NCBI GenBank assembly: GCA_900548125.1
Contig: URJN01000060.1
Coordinates: 1 to 10,046, forward strand
DNA length: 10,046 nt
Reading direction: 5' to 3'
Source: an uncultured Eubacteriales bacterium
GTDB taxonomy: Bacteria; Bacillota; Clostridia; Christensenellales; Aristaeellaceae
Positions 1 through 6,008 of this stretch are shown here, in pieces. The translations under genes were made by a program, and so were the position numbers. Under the pieces are notes generated by a model. That model did no database searches. It saw only the letters and a program-made list of their open reading frames with translations, and had not been told where the DNA came from. Each line of letters begins with the position of its first letter. Position 1 is the first letter of the stretch.

Positions 1-40
1 ATGCGGCATACCCACACAGCTTTTTCTAAACTTTGATTGG

Positions 41-352
41 TTATTCCTGTTCGCCGTCGTCTTCGCTCAGCGCTTCGTCGATGGCTTCCCAGACTTCTTC
101 GTTTTCCTCGACGGTTTCTTCTTCAACGTCAAAAACGTCCTCTTCGCCGTCCAGCACGAGGATATCCTCCTCGCCCGCGTTCTTCGCCTGCACGATCAGC
201 TCCATCGTATCCACGTCCACCGCGAAAATCGTCTCCGGAGAAGCGGAATGATCCTTCAGATAGCGAGCGACGGAAGCCGCCAGCTTACGATTCATTTTGA
301 AAACAATGGCACGATGTTCGCTATGCGTGATTTCCATATTCATATCGTCCAT
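41..352 (-). CDS. Small acidic protein of unknown function
   Basis: The 103-residue product is not a family I recognise. Residues 1-60 are of mixed composition (a basic stretch around 19-33, then a predicted strand-rich part at 41-56). From about residue 61 to the end the chain is dominated by Glu and Asp and ends in a probable acidic helix (about 83-98). There is no signal peptide or membrane segment, so it is likely cytoplasmic. An AAAGGAG ribosome site lies about 9 bases before the chosen ATG, and a TTGACA-type promoter lies just upstream, which makes it a real gene rather than a chance frame. It follows the OadG-like gene by 143 bases in the same direction. The acidic tail loosely recalls DUF1292-type small proteins, but the resemblance is only compositional. 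Function unknown. Confidence 0.75.
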   Translation of the reverse strand: MDDMNMEITHSEHRAIVFKMNRKLAASVARYLKDHSASPETIFAVDVDTMELIVQAKNAGEEDILVLDGEEDVFDVEEETVEENEEVWEAIDEALSEDDGEQE

Positions 353-375
353 AATGGCACACTCCTTTAAGCATT

Positions 376-413
376 GGTTTCTGTCAGGATAACATCTCCG
401 GCGGTTTCTGTCA
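376..413 (-). repeat. 11-base direct repeat around the acidic-protein promoter
   Basis: Read on the minus strand, TGACAGAAACC occurs twice, at 403-413 and 376-386, 27 bases apart start to start. The upstream copy overlaps the -35 box and the downstream copy begins at the end of the -10 box. The copies are identical over 11 bases. This placement would suit a tandem operator, but no regulator is known. Confidence 0.5.
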
Positions 414-414
414 A
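386..414 (-). promoter_or_regulatory. Promoter for the acidic-protein gene
   Basis: On the minus strand a perfect TTGACA (409-414) is followed after 17 bases by TATCCT (386-391), a 4/6 match to the -10 consensus. Transcription would start near 379, leaving a leader of under 30 bases that contains the AAAGGAG site. The gene can therefore be expressed independently of the pump genes upstream. Confidence 0.65.
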
Positions 415-495
415 GAGCTGCCCTTCATTCGTTCAGTCTTTCTGGAATTCTGCCTTTTTAAGGGCTTCACGAGCCGTTAAGAACGCGACAAGAAA

Positions 496-633
496 TTACT
501 TTTCGTGTCCCGCTGTCCAATGGGCAAGCGCATAAATCACGCCGATAATCACCAGCATGACCGCAAAAATGCCCAGCATGCCTTCGCCCATGAAAACAAG
601 GGATTGCCGAAATGCCTGAAGATTGATGCTCAT
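496..633 (-). CDS. OadG-related small subunit of sodium-pump decarboxylase
   Basis: This 45-residue membrane peptide begins MSINLQAFRQ. It has one hydrophobic helix at about residues 19-37, preceded by the GEGMLGIF stretch typical of the short OadG-related subunits found beside OadB-type proteins in Clostridia, and a short polar tail with two histidines (H38, H43). OadG-type subunits hold the membrane beta subunit and the soluble carboxyltransferase/biotin parts together. The tail here is far shorter than in full OadG (usually 80 residues or more) and is closer in size to the epsilon subunit of methylmalonyl-CoA decarboxylase. The AGGAGG ribosome site overlaps the stop codon of the beta-subunit gene 13 bases upstream, so the two are almost certainly co-transcribed and translationally coupled. 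The assignment rests on family pattern and neighbourhood. Confidence 0.85.
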   Translation of the reverse strand: MSINLQAFRQSLVFMGEGMLGIFAVMLVIIGVIYALAHWTAGHEK

Positions 634-646
634 GGTTTCGCCCTCC

Positions 647-1747
647 TTAAACCAGCGGCGCAATCATCGCCAGAATGATGCCGCCCGCAATCACCGACGC
701 AACCTGTCCGGCGACATTCGCGCCAGCCGCCTGCATGAGAATGAAGTTATACGGATCCTCATCCTTCGCCATCTTCGCAATCACGCGCGAAGACATCGGG
801 AACGCCGAGATACCCGCCGCGCCGATCATCGGGTTAATCTTCTTCTTCGCAAACAGGTTGATGAATTTGCCGAAAAGCACACCGCCGAATGTATCAAACA
901 TAAACGCAACCAAGCCCAGTGCCAGAATCATCAGCGTTTCAGGCACCAGGAAGCTCTCCGCCTGCATGCGCACGGCGACCGTCAAGCCCAGAAGCAGGCT
1001 GATGAGGTTCGCCAGCACATTCTGCGCCGTTTCGGAAAGCGTGCGCAGAACGCCGCATTCACGCAGCAGATTGCCAAACATCAGGAAGCCCACCAACGCC
1101 ACGCTCTGCGGCGAAACCAGACCCGCAATCACCGTCACCACGATGGGGAACAGAATGCGCGTCGTCTTGGTGATTTTGCCCGGGTTATAGTCCATACGGA
1201 TCATGCGCTCTTTTTTCGTCGTAATCAGCTTGATGCAGAACGGCTGAACGATCGGCACCAGCGCCATATAGGAATACGCCGCGACGATAATCGCCGCCGT
1301 ATAGTTGCTTTTCAGCGTATTGGCGACAAAGATGGACGTGGGGCCGTCCGCCGCGCCAATAATAGCGATAGACGCCGCGTCGCGCAGCTCAAACCCAAAC
1401 AAACTCGCCATCGACAGCGTAAAGAAGATGCCGAACTGTGCCGCCGCGCCGAAAAGCAGCAGCTTCGGGTCTGCCAGAAGCGGCCCGAAGTCAATCATCG
1501 CGCCGATGCCGATAAACAGCAGCAGCGGGAAAAGCTCATTCGCCACGCCCGCGTTAAACAATGTATTCAGCACTTCGACCGCGCCCGAGTTCGGCAGGTT
1601 GCACAGGATGCAGCCAAAGCCCATCGGCAGCAGCAGCGTCGGCTCCATCTCCTTGCGGATTGCGAGATAAATCATCACGCCGCCGATTGCCCACATGATA
1701 ACCATCTGCACCGTCAGCTCACTCAGATTGCCCAGAATGGATGACAT
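647..1747 (-). CDS. Sodium ion-translocating decarboxylase, beta subunit (OadB/MmdB/GcdB family)
   Basis: This 366-residue polytopic membrane protein couples decarboxylation of carboxybiotin to export of sodium ions. Family signatures are clear: GAADGPTSIF at 131-140, whose Asp134 corresponds to the essential ion-binding Asp of the family; AYSYMALVPIVQP at 157-169; GAAGISAFPMSSRV at 309-322; and GANVAGQVAS at 342-351 in the last membrane region. Length fits the shorter MmdB/GcdB branch rather than the roughly 430-residue enterobacterial OadB. The start is set by GGAGG eight bases before the ATG. It has its own promoter and leads into the OadG-like gene. In this window the carboxyltransferase partner is separated from it by three importer genes, and no biotin carrier is present. 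The substrate (methylmalonyl-, glutaconyl-CoA or another) cannot be read from this subunit. Confidence 0.95.
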   Translation of the reverse strand: MSSILGNLSELTVQMVIMWAIGGVMIYLAIRKEMEPTLLLPMGFGCILCNLPNSGAVEVLNTLFNAGVANELFPLLLFIGIGAMIDFGPLLADPKLLLFGAAAQFGIFFTLSMASLFGFELRDAASIAIIGAADGPTSIFVANTLKSNYTAAIIVAAYSYMALVPIVQPFCIKLITTKKERMIRMDYNPGKITKTTRILFPIVVTVIAGLVSPQSVALVGFLMFGNLLRECGVLRTLSETAQNVLANLISLLLGLTVAVRMQAESFLVPETLMILALGLVAFMFDTFGGVLFGKFINLFAKKKINPMIGAAGISAFPMSSRVIAKMAKDEDPYNFILMQAAGANVAGQVASVIAGGIILAMIAPLV

Positions 1748-1765
1748 GTTTTTTTCCTCCGTTTC

Positions 1766-1778
1766 TTGATTTCATCAA
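1766..1778. repeat. TTGAT-N3-ATCAA palindrome in the beta-subunit leader
   Basis: A perfect 5-base inverted repeat with a 3-base centre lies between the predicted transcription start (near 1787) and the ribosome site. It resembles the FNR box TTGAT-N4-ATCAA but with a spacer one base short. It could be a downstream operator or coincidence in AT-rich leader DNA. Confidence 0.3.
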
Positions 1779-1793
1779 AACCTTGACCTCTAT

Positions 1794-1822
1794 ATTATAT
1801 GTCCGGTTTTCATTTCATGCAA
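1794..1822 (-). promoter_or_regulatory. Promoter for the beta subunit and OadG-like genes
   Basis: On the minus strand TTGCAT (1817-1822) is followed after 17 bases by a perfect TATAAT (1794-1799). Transcription would start near 1787, about 40 bases before the ATG. This is the best -10 box in the window and lies in the 124-base gap after the importer ATPase gene, so the pump's membrane part need not depend on readthrough from the importer. Confidence 0.75.
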
Positions 1823-1862
1823 GATTGAAGGATTATTCCATTTTTAATGTATCAAATCGAAT

Positions 1863-1880
1863 GAGCCGTGCTTACAGCTC
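1863..1880 (-). terminator. Possible weak hairpin at the end of the ATPase gene
   Basis: The minus-strand RNA can form GAGCTG/CGGCUC (1875-1880 with 1863-1868, one G-U pair) around a 6-base loop that contains the stop codon of the ATPase gene. The following stretch is only mildly T-rich. It may attenuate transcription between importer and pump genes, but it is weak. Confidence 0.25.
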
Positions 1881-2444
1881 GATTACCTCTGCCCCCATCG
1901 CCTTCGCTTCCCGTTCATCATGGGTGACGAGGATAACAGTCTTTCCCGCCGAAAGGATGCGCGTGCGCTCGATGACGCACGTCTTAGTCTCTTCATCAAG
2001 CCCTTTAAACGGCTCATCCAGCAGCAGAACATCGCCCTCGGCAAGCAATGCACGCAGAATGGCTACGCGCCTGCGCATGCCGCCCGACAACTCACGCACG
2101 GGCTGAGTCATGCAGCCGCCAAGCCCCATGGCAGTCAGCTCTTTGCGAATGGCTTCTTCCAAAAGGCTCGGCGCGGTCAGGCGGATATTGCCGACAGGCG
2201 TCATGAACTCCAACAGCCTGTCCTCCTGAAAGACGACCGCAAGCCGCGCCCCCTGTATGCCGGTAATGGTTCCGCTGTCCATCGCCTCCAGCCCCATCAG
2301 AATGCGCAGAAGCGTCGTTTTGCCCACGCCGGAATACCCCATGACCGCCGTAACCGTTTTTTCCGGAAAAACGGCGGAGAAGTCGCTGAGCACCTGCTTT
2401 CCATCGAAGGCTTTATACAGATGCGAAACCACGATATCCGTCAC
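1872..2444 (-). CDS. ABC importer ATP-binding protein (SsuB/TauB/ThiZ class)
   Basis: This 190-residue nucleotide-binding subunit would power the importer encoded with it. All motifs are intact: Walker A GYSGVGKTT (36-44), Q-loop Gln73 in VVFQEDRL, signature LSGGM (119-123), Walker B VLLLDEP (139-145) and H-loop His175 in VTHD. It is shorter than most relatives (about 240-260 residues), with compact N- and C-termini. I chose the GTG at 2444. Its GTGA overlaps the permease stop, an AGGAGG site lies 11 bases upstream inside the permease gene, and the family's usual first strand starts just after. A longer open frame to 2534 would add 30 residues of atypical sequence overlapping the permease and is unlikely. 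The ligand is unknown. Confidence 0.9.
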   Translation of the reverse strand: MTDIVVSHLYKAFDGKQVLSDFSAVFPEKTVTAVMGYSGVGKTTLLRILMGLEAMDSGTITGIQGARLAVVFQEDRLLEFMTPVGNIRLTAPSLLEEAIRKELTAMGLGGCMTQPVRELSGGMRRRVAILRALLAEGDVLLLDEPFKGLDEETKTCVIERTRILSAGKTVILVTHDEREAKAMGAEVIEL

Positions 2445-3190
2445 AGCCGCGTCAGCCTCCTTTCCAGCCGCATCAGCAGAAAGCCGAACAGCTTTTCCAC
2501 GCCCACGCTGAGGCATACGATGACCACCGTCCACGCAAACAGCTCCGGCGTATCGAGGTAGACCTTCGCCTGTTGGAGCCGCTCACCGATGGAGTTGACC
2601 GGCATGCCGATGACCTCCGCCGCCACGCCTGCCTTCCAGCAAAGCCCCAGCCCGACCGTGCAGCCCGTTCGGAAATACGGCATGACCTGCGGCAGATCGA
2701 TGAAGCGAATTCTCCGCATCGGTGTCACGCGAAAGACCCTCGCCATTTCCAGCAGCTCGACATCCGTTGCCCGTATGCCGGAAAGCACATTCGTATACAG
2801 AATCGGGAACACCATCAGGAAAGCAATCAACACCGCCAGATTCTTCGACCCCATCCAAATGAGTGCCAGAATGATAAACGACGCGACCGGAATCGTTTTC
2901 ATCGCCAGAACAAGCGGCGCAAGTAGCTCCTCAATTCTGCGGAAGCGCGCCGCCAATGCCGCCGCCAGCGTTCCGCAGACCGCCGCAAGCATAAATCCGC
3001 CGACGATCCGCACGAGTGAACCGCCGATAGACGCCCAGAAACGCCTCGTTCCCGCCAGCTCCAACAGCGTTTGCGCGACGCGAACCGGCGAAACCAGCAG
3101 GATATCACGATGAAGGGCCATGCTGCCCAGCTGCCAAACCAGCAGCCAAAACAGCACAGCCCAAAGCGCAATGGATTTTTTCTTCTTCAT
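2441..3190 (-). CDS. ABC importer permease (SsuC/TauC/ThiX class, BPD_transp_1)
   Basis: This 249-residue inner-membrane permease has about six hydrophobic segments (near residues 7-26, 57-81, 92-112, 118-136, 176-198 and 218-240). The cytoplasmic EAA-like loop at 145-173, with the Leu-Pro pair at 166-167, would contact the ATPase. An Arg/Lys-rich N-terminus (MKKKK) fits cytoplasmic anchoring. The ATG shares its A with the TGA stop of the binding-protein gene, and a GTG one codon earlier (3193) is an equally placed alternative. No separate ribosome site is visible, so translation probably depends on coupling. The 4-base overlap with the ATPase gene downstream confirms one operon. Sequence alone does not separate sulfonate, nitrate, thiamine-precursor or other ligands. 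Confidence 0.9.
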   Translation of the reverse strand: MKKKKSIALWAVLFWLLVWQLGSMALHRDILLVSPVRVAQTLLELAGTRRFWASIGGSLVRIVGGFMLAAVCGTLAAALAARFRRIEELLAPLVLAMKTIPVASFIILALIWMGSKNLAVLIAFLMVFPILYTNVLSGIRATDVELLEMARVFRVTPMRRIRFIDLPQVMPYFRTGCTVGLGLCWKAGVAAEVIGMPVNSIGERLQQAKVYLDTPELFAWTVVIVCLSVGVEKLFGFLLMRLERRLTRL

Positions 3191-4170
3191 CACTTTGCGT
3201 TATAGTAGAAGTCATCCGCGGGGAGTGCGCCGCCGACTGCCTTCGGGTTCTGCTCAAAGAGCACATTCAGATAACCGGAGAGCTTCTGCTGCATATCCGC
3301 GTCGGTGATGCAGACGATGTTGCAGGCGGGGATCGCCTTCTGCGCAACCGCGGCAGGCACGATTTCATACTTGCCGACCAGCTGAGCGGCTTCCTCTACA
3401 TTCGCGTTGACATATTCGACGGACTCCGCATAGCTCTTCAGGAAGGCTTCGACCGCTTCCGGATTCTCCTGCGCAAACTGCCTGCGCACGACAAGCGCAC
3501 CGGTGATGAGCTGGGAAGGCGCGTCAGAGTCCTGCTGAACGGTGTCCCACTCGGCGGTCAAATCAAGGCGCACCTGAATCCGATCGCTCTTCATCTGCGC
3601 GGTCGTCACAAACGGCTGAGGGAGCATCGCAATGGCGTTATCCTCCGCCAGCAGTGCCGCCAGACACTCCGCATGCTCGCTCTTCCACTCGATGGTCACG
3701 TCCTTCGTCGGGTCGATGCCGTTTTCAGAAAGGATGTAGTTGAGCGCGTATTCCGGCGTCGCGCCCTTGCCGCTGGCGTAAATCGTCCTGCCGCGCAGGT
3801 CTTCAACCGACTTCACGCTGTCGCCGCTCTCGACGATGTAAATCACGCCGAGCGTATTGACCGCCAGCACCTGAACCTCGCCCTTCGTATTCTGATAAAG
3901 CACGGAAGCCAGATTCGCCGGAACAGCCGCGATATCCGTTTCGCCCTTGACGATTTTGGGCGTCACTTCATCGACTGCCGCAGCAATGGCAAAGGAATAT
4001 GCGTTGCCCTCGACCGCGCCGCTTTCCGCTTCGTCCATCAGCTTGACCATACCCATCGCGGTCGGCCCCTTGAGGACAGTCACGTTCACCTGCGTTTCAG
4101 CCAGCGCGGACGCGCCGAGGGTCAGCATCGCCGCACAGCACATGGCGGCAAGTCTTTTGAGTTTCAGCAT
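3190..4170 (-). CDS. ABC importer substrate-binding protein (SsuA/THI5-like, COG0715 class)
   Basis: This 326-residue exported protein has a basic start (MLKLKR), a hydrophobic core and a signal peptidase I site after ALA (residue 24). I see no lipobox, so it is not obviously a lipoprotein. The mature part has the two-lobed binding-protein pattern: LKGPTAMGMVKLM at 34-46 on the ligand side of the first strand, GETDIAAVPANLASVLY at 76-92, then VEDLRGRTIYASGKGATPEY at 122-141. That is the usual layout of the NMT1/THI5 group. The ATG at 4170 is preceded by GGAAGG at about 9 bases. An open frame continues to 4422 but overlaps the carboxyltransferase and would bury the signal peptide. It lies 118 bases after the carboxyltransferase with no clear terminator, so the two may share a transcript. 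Ligand unknown. Confidence 0.88.
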   Translation of the reverse strand: MLKLKRLAAMCCAAMLTLGASALAETQVNVTVLKGPTAMGMVKLMDEAESGAVEGNAYSFAIAAAVDEVTPKIVKGETDIAAVPANLASVLYQNTKGEVQVLAVNTLGVIYIVESGDSVKSVEDLRGRTIYASGKGATPEYALNYILSENGIDPTKDVTIEWKSEHAECLAALLAEDNAIAMLPQPFVTTAQMKSDRIQVRLDLTAEWDTVQQDSDAPSQLITGALVVRRQFAQENPEAVEAFLKSYAESVEYVNANVEEAAQLVGKYEIVPAAVAQKAIPACNIVCITDADMQQKLSGYLNVLFEQNPKAVGGALPADDFYYNAK

Positions 4171-4288
4171 CACAAACACCCTTCCTTTTCTATAAATACC
4201 GAGTTCGTTTATCCAACGCACGTTCATATCCGACGCGCATGAAAACCATATCAAAACGAAAATCAGGAATCCTCGGGCAGGCTCGCGC
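4171..4288 (-). other. Gap between carboxyltransferase and importer genes
   Basis: This 118-base spacer holds the ribosome site of the binding-protein gene and a possible six-pair stem (GCGCGU with ACGUGC, 4233-4238 and 4218-4223) with a 9-base loop. No T-run follows the stem, so it is not a convincing terminator. I see no convincing promoter, so readthrough from the carboxyltransferase is the simplest reading. Confidence 0.4.
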
Positions 4289-5836
4289 TTACATCGGAAT
4301 ATTTCCGTGCTTCCTGCCGCAGGGCTTGTTCTTTTCAGCCAGAACGTCAAACGCGCGGCGGATTCGGCTTCCCGTTTCTTCCGGAAGGATGACGTCGTCG
4401 ATGTACCCCAGCCGCGCCGCAATAAAGGGATTGCAGAATTTCTCGCTGTACGCCTCCATGCGTTCGCGGGTCAGCGTCTGCGGGTCATCCGCCGCGTCGA
4501 TTTCCTTCTTATATAGGATGTTGACCGCACCCTCCGCACCCATGACCGCAATCTCCGCAATCGGCCATGCGTATACCAAATCCGCACCGATGTTCTTGCT
4601 GTTCATCGCGATATACGCGCCGCCGTATGCCTTGCGCATGATGAGCGTGATTTTCGGCACAGTCGCTTCCGAAAACGCATAGAGCAGCTTTGCGCCGTGG
4701 CGGATGATGCCCTTATGCTCCTGCTCCCTGCCGGGGTAAAACGCAGGCACATCCACGAGTGTTAGCAGTGGAATGGAAAACGCATCGCAGAAGCGCACAA
4801 ACCGCGCCATCTTATCCGAGCTGTCGCAGTCCAGCGAACCGCCCATATGTGTCGGCTGGTTGGCAACGATGCCGATGACCCTGCCCTCCATCCGCGCCAA
4901 GCCGATGACGCCGTTGCGCGCAAACTCCGCCTGAATTTCCAGAAAGCTCCCTTCATCCGTCAGGGCTTCAATGACCCTGCGCACGTCGTATGCCCGACGC
5001 AGGTTGTCCGGCACGATAGACTCAATCTCCGCCGACCTGTCCACCACACGCGGGAGCGCGGCAGGCGGCTCTTCAAAGCTGTTCTGCGGCAGGTAGGAAA
5101 GCAGCTCGCGCACACGCTCGAAGCACGCGCGTTCGTCGTCGAACGTAAAATGCGTGACGCCGCTCTTTACGGCATGAACGTCCGCGCCGCCCAACTCCTC
5201 CGGCGTGCTTTCCTCTCCGATTACCGATTTGACGACCTTCGGTCCGGTGATGAACATCTTGCCGATGCCGCGAACCATGAAGATGAAATCGCACAGCGCA
5301 GGCGCATAGCACGCGCCGCCCGCACAAGGCCCTACAATCACCGCAATCTGCGGAATCAATCCGGATGCCTGGGTATGCCGCCGGAAAATATCGGCATATC
5401 CGCTCAGCGACGCCACACCTTCCTCAATGCGCGCGCCGCCGCTGTCGTTGATGACGATGAACGGACACTTCATCTGAATCGCCATGTCCATGATATGACA
5501 GATTTTTTTGGAATGATACTCGCCCAGCGTGCCGCCGATGACGGTAAAATCCTCGGACGACGCGCAGGCTGTCATGCCGCCGATTTTGCCGAATCCGGTT
5601 ACGACGCCGTCGCCCGGCACGCGCCGAGCGTCCATGCCGAAATCATTGATTCTGGCTTCAACCAGCTCGCCGACCTCAACGAACGTCCCTGCGTCAAACA
5701 GCAGCTCCAGCCGCTCCCTCGCGCTGAGCTTGCCCGCCGCCTTCTGCTTCTCCATACGCCTTGCGCCGCCGCCCATTTCCGCCCGTTCGCGCAGCGCAAG
5801 AAGCTGCTGTGCGCGGGAATGCCAAAGCGTTGCCAT
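4289..5836 (-). CDS. Biotin-dependent carboxyltransferase, MmdA/PccB family
   Basis: This 515-residue cytoplasmic carboxyltransferase moves a carboxyl group between an acyl-CoA and biotin. Both crotonase-like halves are complete. In the N-half INDSGGARIEEG (129-140) and GPCAGGACY (169-177) form CoA binding and an oxyanion hole. In the C-half VDVPAFYPG (361-369) and KAYGGAYIAM (402-411) form the second. The C-terminus RKHGNIPM is the usual family end, so the gene is intact. Length matches methylmalonyl-CoA decarboxylase alpha and propionyl-CoA carboxylase beta (about 510-520) rather than the longer glutaconyl-CoA decarboxylase alpha. The nearby OadB- and OadG-type genes favour the sodium-pump decarboxylase role, but a carboxylase role with a distant biotin carrier/carboxylase is possible. 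The start has AAAGGAG about 11 bases upstream, behind a promoter in the divergent intergenic region. Confidence 0.92.
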   Translation of the reverse strand: MATLWHSRAQQLLALRERAEMGGGARRMEKQKAAGKLSARERLELLFDAGTFVEVGELVEARINDFGMDARRVPGDGVVTGFGKIGGMTACASSEDFTVIGGTLGEYHSKKICHIMDMAIQMKCPFIVINDSGGARIEEGVASLSGYADIFRRHTQASGLIPQIAVIVGPCAGGACYAPALCDFIFMVRGIGKMFITGPKVVKSVIGEESTPEELGGADVHAVKSGVTHFTFDDERACFERVRELLSYLPQNSFEEPPAALPRVVDRSAEIESIVPDNLRRAYDVRRVIEALTDEGSFLEIQAEFARNGVIGLARMEGRVIGIVANQPTHMGGSLDCDSSDKMARFVRFCDAFSIPLLTLVDVPAFYPGREQEHKGIIRHGAKLLYAFSEATVPKITLIMRKAYGGAYIAMNSKNIGADLVYAWPIAEIAVMGAEGAVNILYKKEIDAADDPQTLTRERMEAYSEKFCNPFIAARLGYIDDVILPEETGSRIRRAFDVLAEKNKPCGRKHGNIPM

Positions 5837-5882
5837 CTATATAGAATCTCCTTTAAGTCTGTTTATCCGTTTTGCTGATTAG

Positions 5883-5911
5883 ATTCTAACATTTCAGACA
5901 TCAAAAAGCAA
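5883..5911 (-). promoter_or_regulatory. Promoter for the carboxyltransferase/importer operon
   Basis: On the minus strand TTGCTT (5906-5911) is followed after 17 bases by TAGAAT (5883-5888), a 5/6 match to the -10 consensus. Transcription would start near 5876, about 40 bases before the ATG. The -35 box lies inside the left arm of the inverted repeat at 5904-5938. Confidence 0.6.
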
Positions 5912-5938
5912 GAACACAATCGTTGACACCTTGCTTTT
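5904..5938. repeat. Perfect 9-base inverted repeat between divergent promoters
   Basis: AAAAGCAAG (5904-5912) and CTTGCTTTT (5930-5938) are perfect reverse complements separated by 17 bases. The left arm contains the -35 box of the leftward promoter. The spacer contains the TTGACA -35 box (5923-5928) of the rightward promoter. The site lies upstream of both transcription starts, so it would act as DNA, for example as an operator for a dimeric regulator, rather than as RNA. Confidence 0.6.
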
Positions 5939-5951
5939 GCGATGATAGTAT
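5923..5951 (+). promoter_or_regulatory. Promoter for the dipeptidase gene
   Basis: A perfect TTGACA (5923-5928) is followed after 17 bases by TAGTAT (5946-5951), a 4/6 match. Transcription would start near 5958, giving a leader of about 50 bases. That leader can form a small stem at 5964-5980 (TCGG-a-GC, three-base loop, GC-c-CCGA) ahead of the GAGGAGG ribosome site. Confidence 0.65.
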
Positions 5952-6008
5952 AAGGGAGAATGATCGGAGCTTTGCCCCGACCCCTTTACGATTTGAGGAG
6001 GCAATTGC

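Noticed and set aside
472..496. Short stem (GGCT/AGCC with outer TTAA pairing) after the OadG-like gene as a terminator
   Set aside because: Only four core pairs, a C-C mismatch, and an A-run rather than a T-run downstream on the coding strand.
623..1744. 373-residue plus-strand open frame opposite the beta subunit
   Set aside because: Low-complexity Arg/His/Gln-rich translation with no family signature. The opposite strand encodes a clear OadB-type protein.
2445..2534. 30-residue extension of the ATPase upstream of the GTG start
   Set aside because: It lies wholly inside the permease gene, has a composition unlike ABC ATPases, and the GTGA overlap gives a better start.
4188..4216. TTGGAT-N16-TATAGA as a promoter for the importer genes
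   Set aside because: The ribosome site starts only a few bases after the -10 candidate, so transcription would begin within or after it.
4171..4422. 84-residue N-terminal extension of the binding protein
   Set aside because: It overlaps the carboxyltransferase gene out of frame and would bury a clear signal peptide. The ATG at 4170 has its own ribosome site.
4847..5878. 343-residue plus-strand open frame opposite the carboxyltransferase
   Set aside because: Antisense shadow of a conserved gene. It has no domain and a biased composition.
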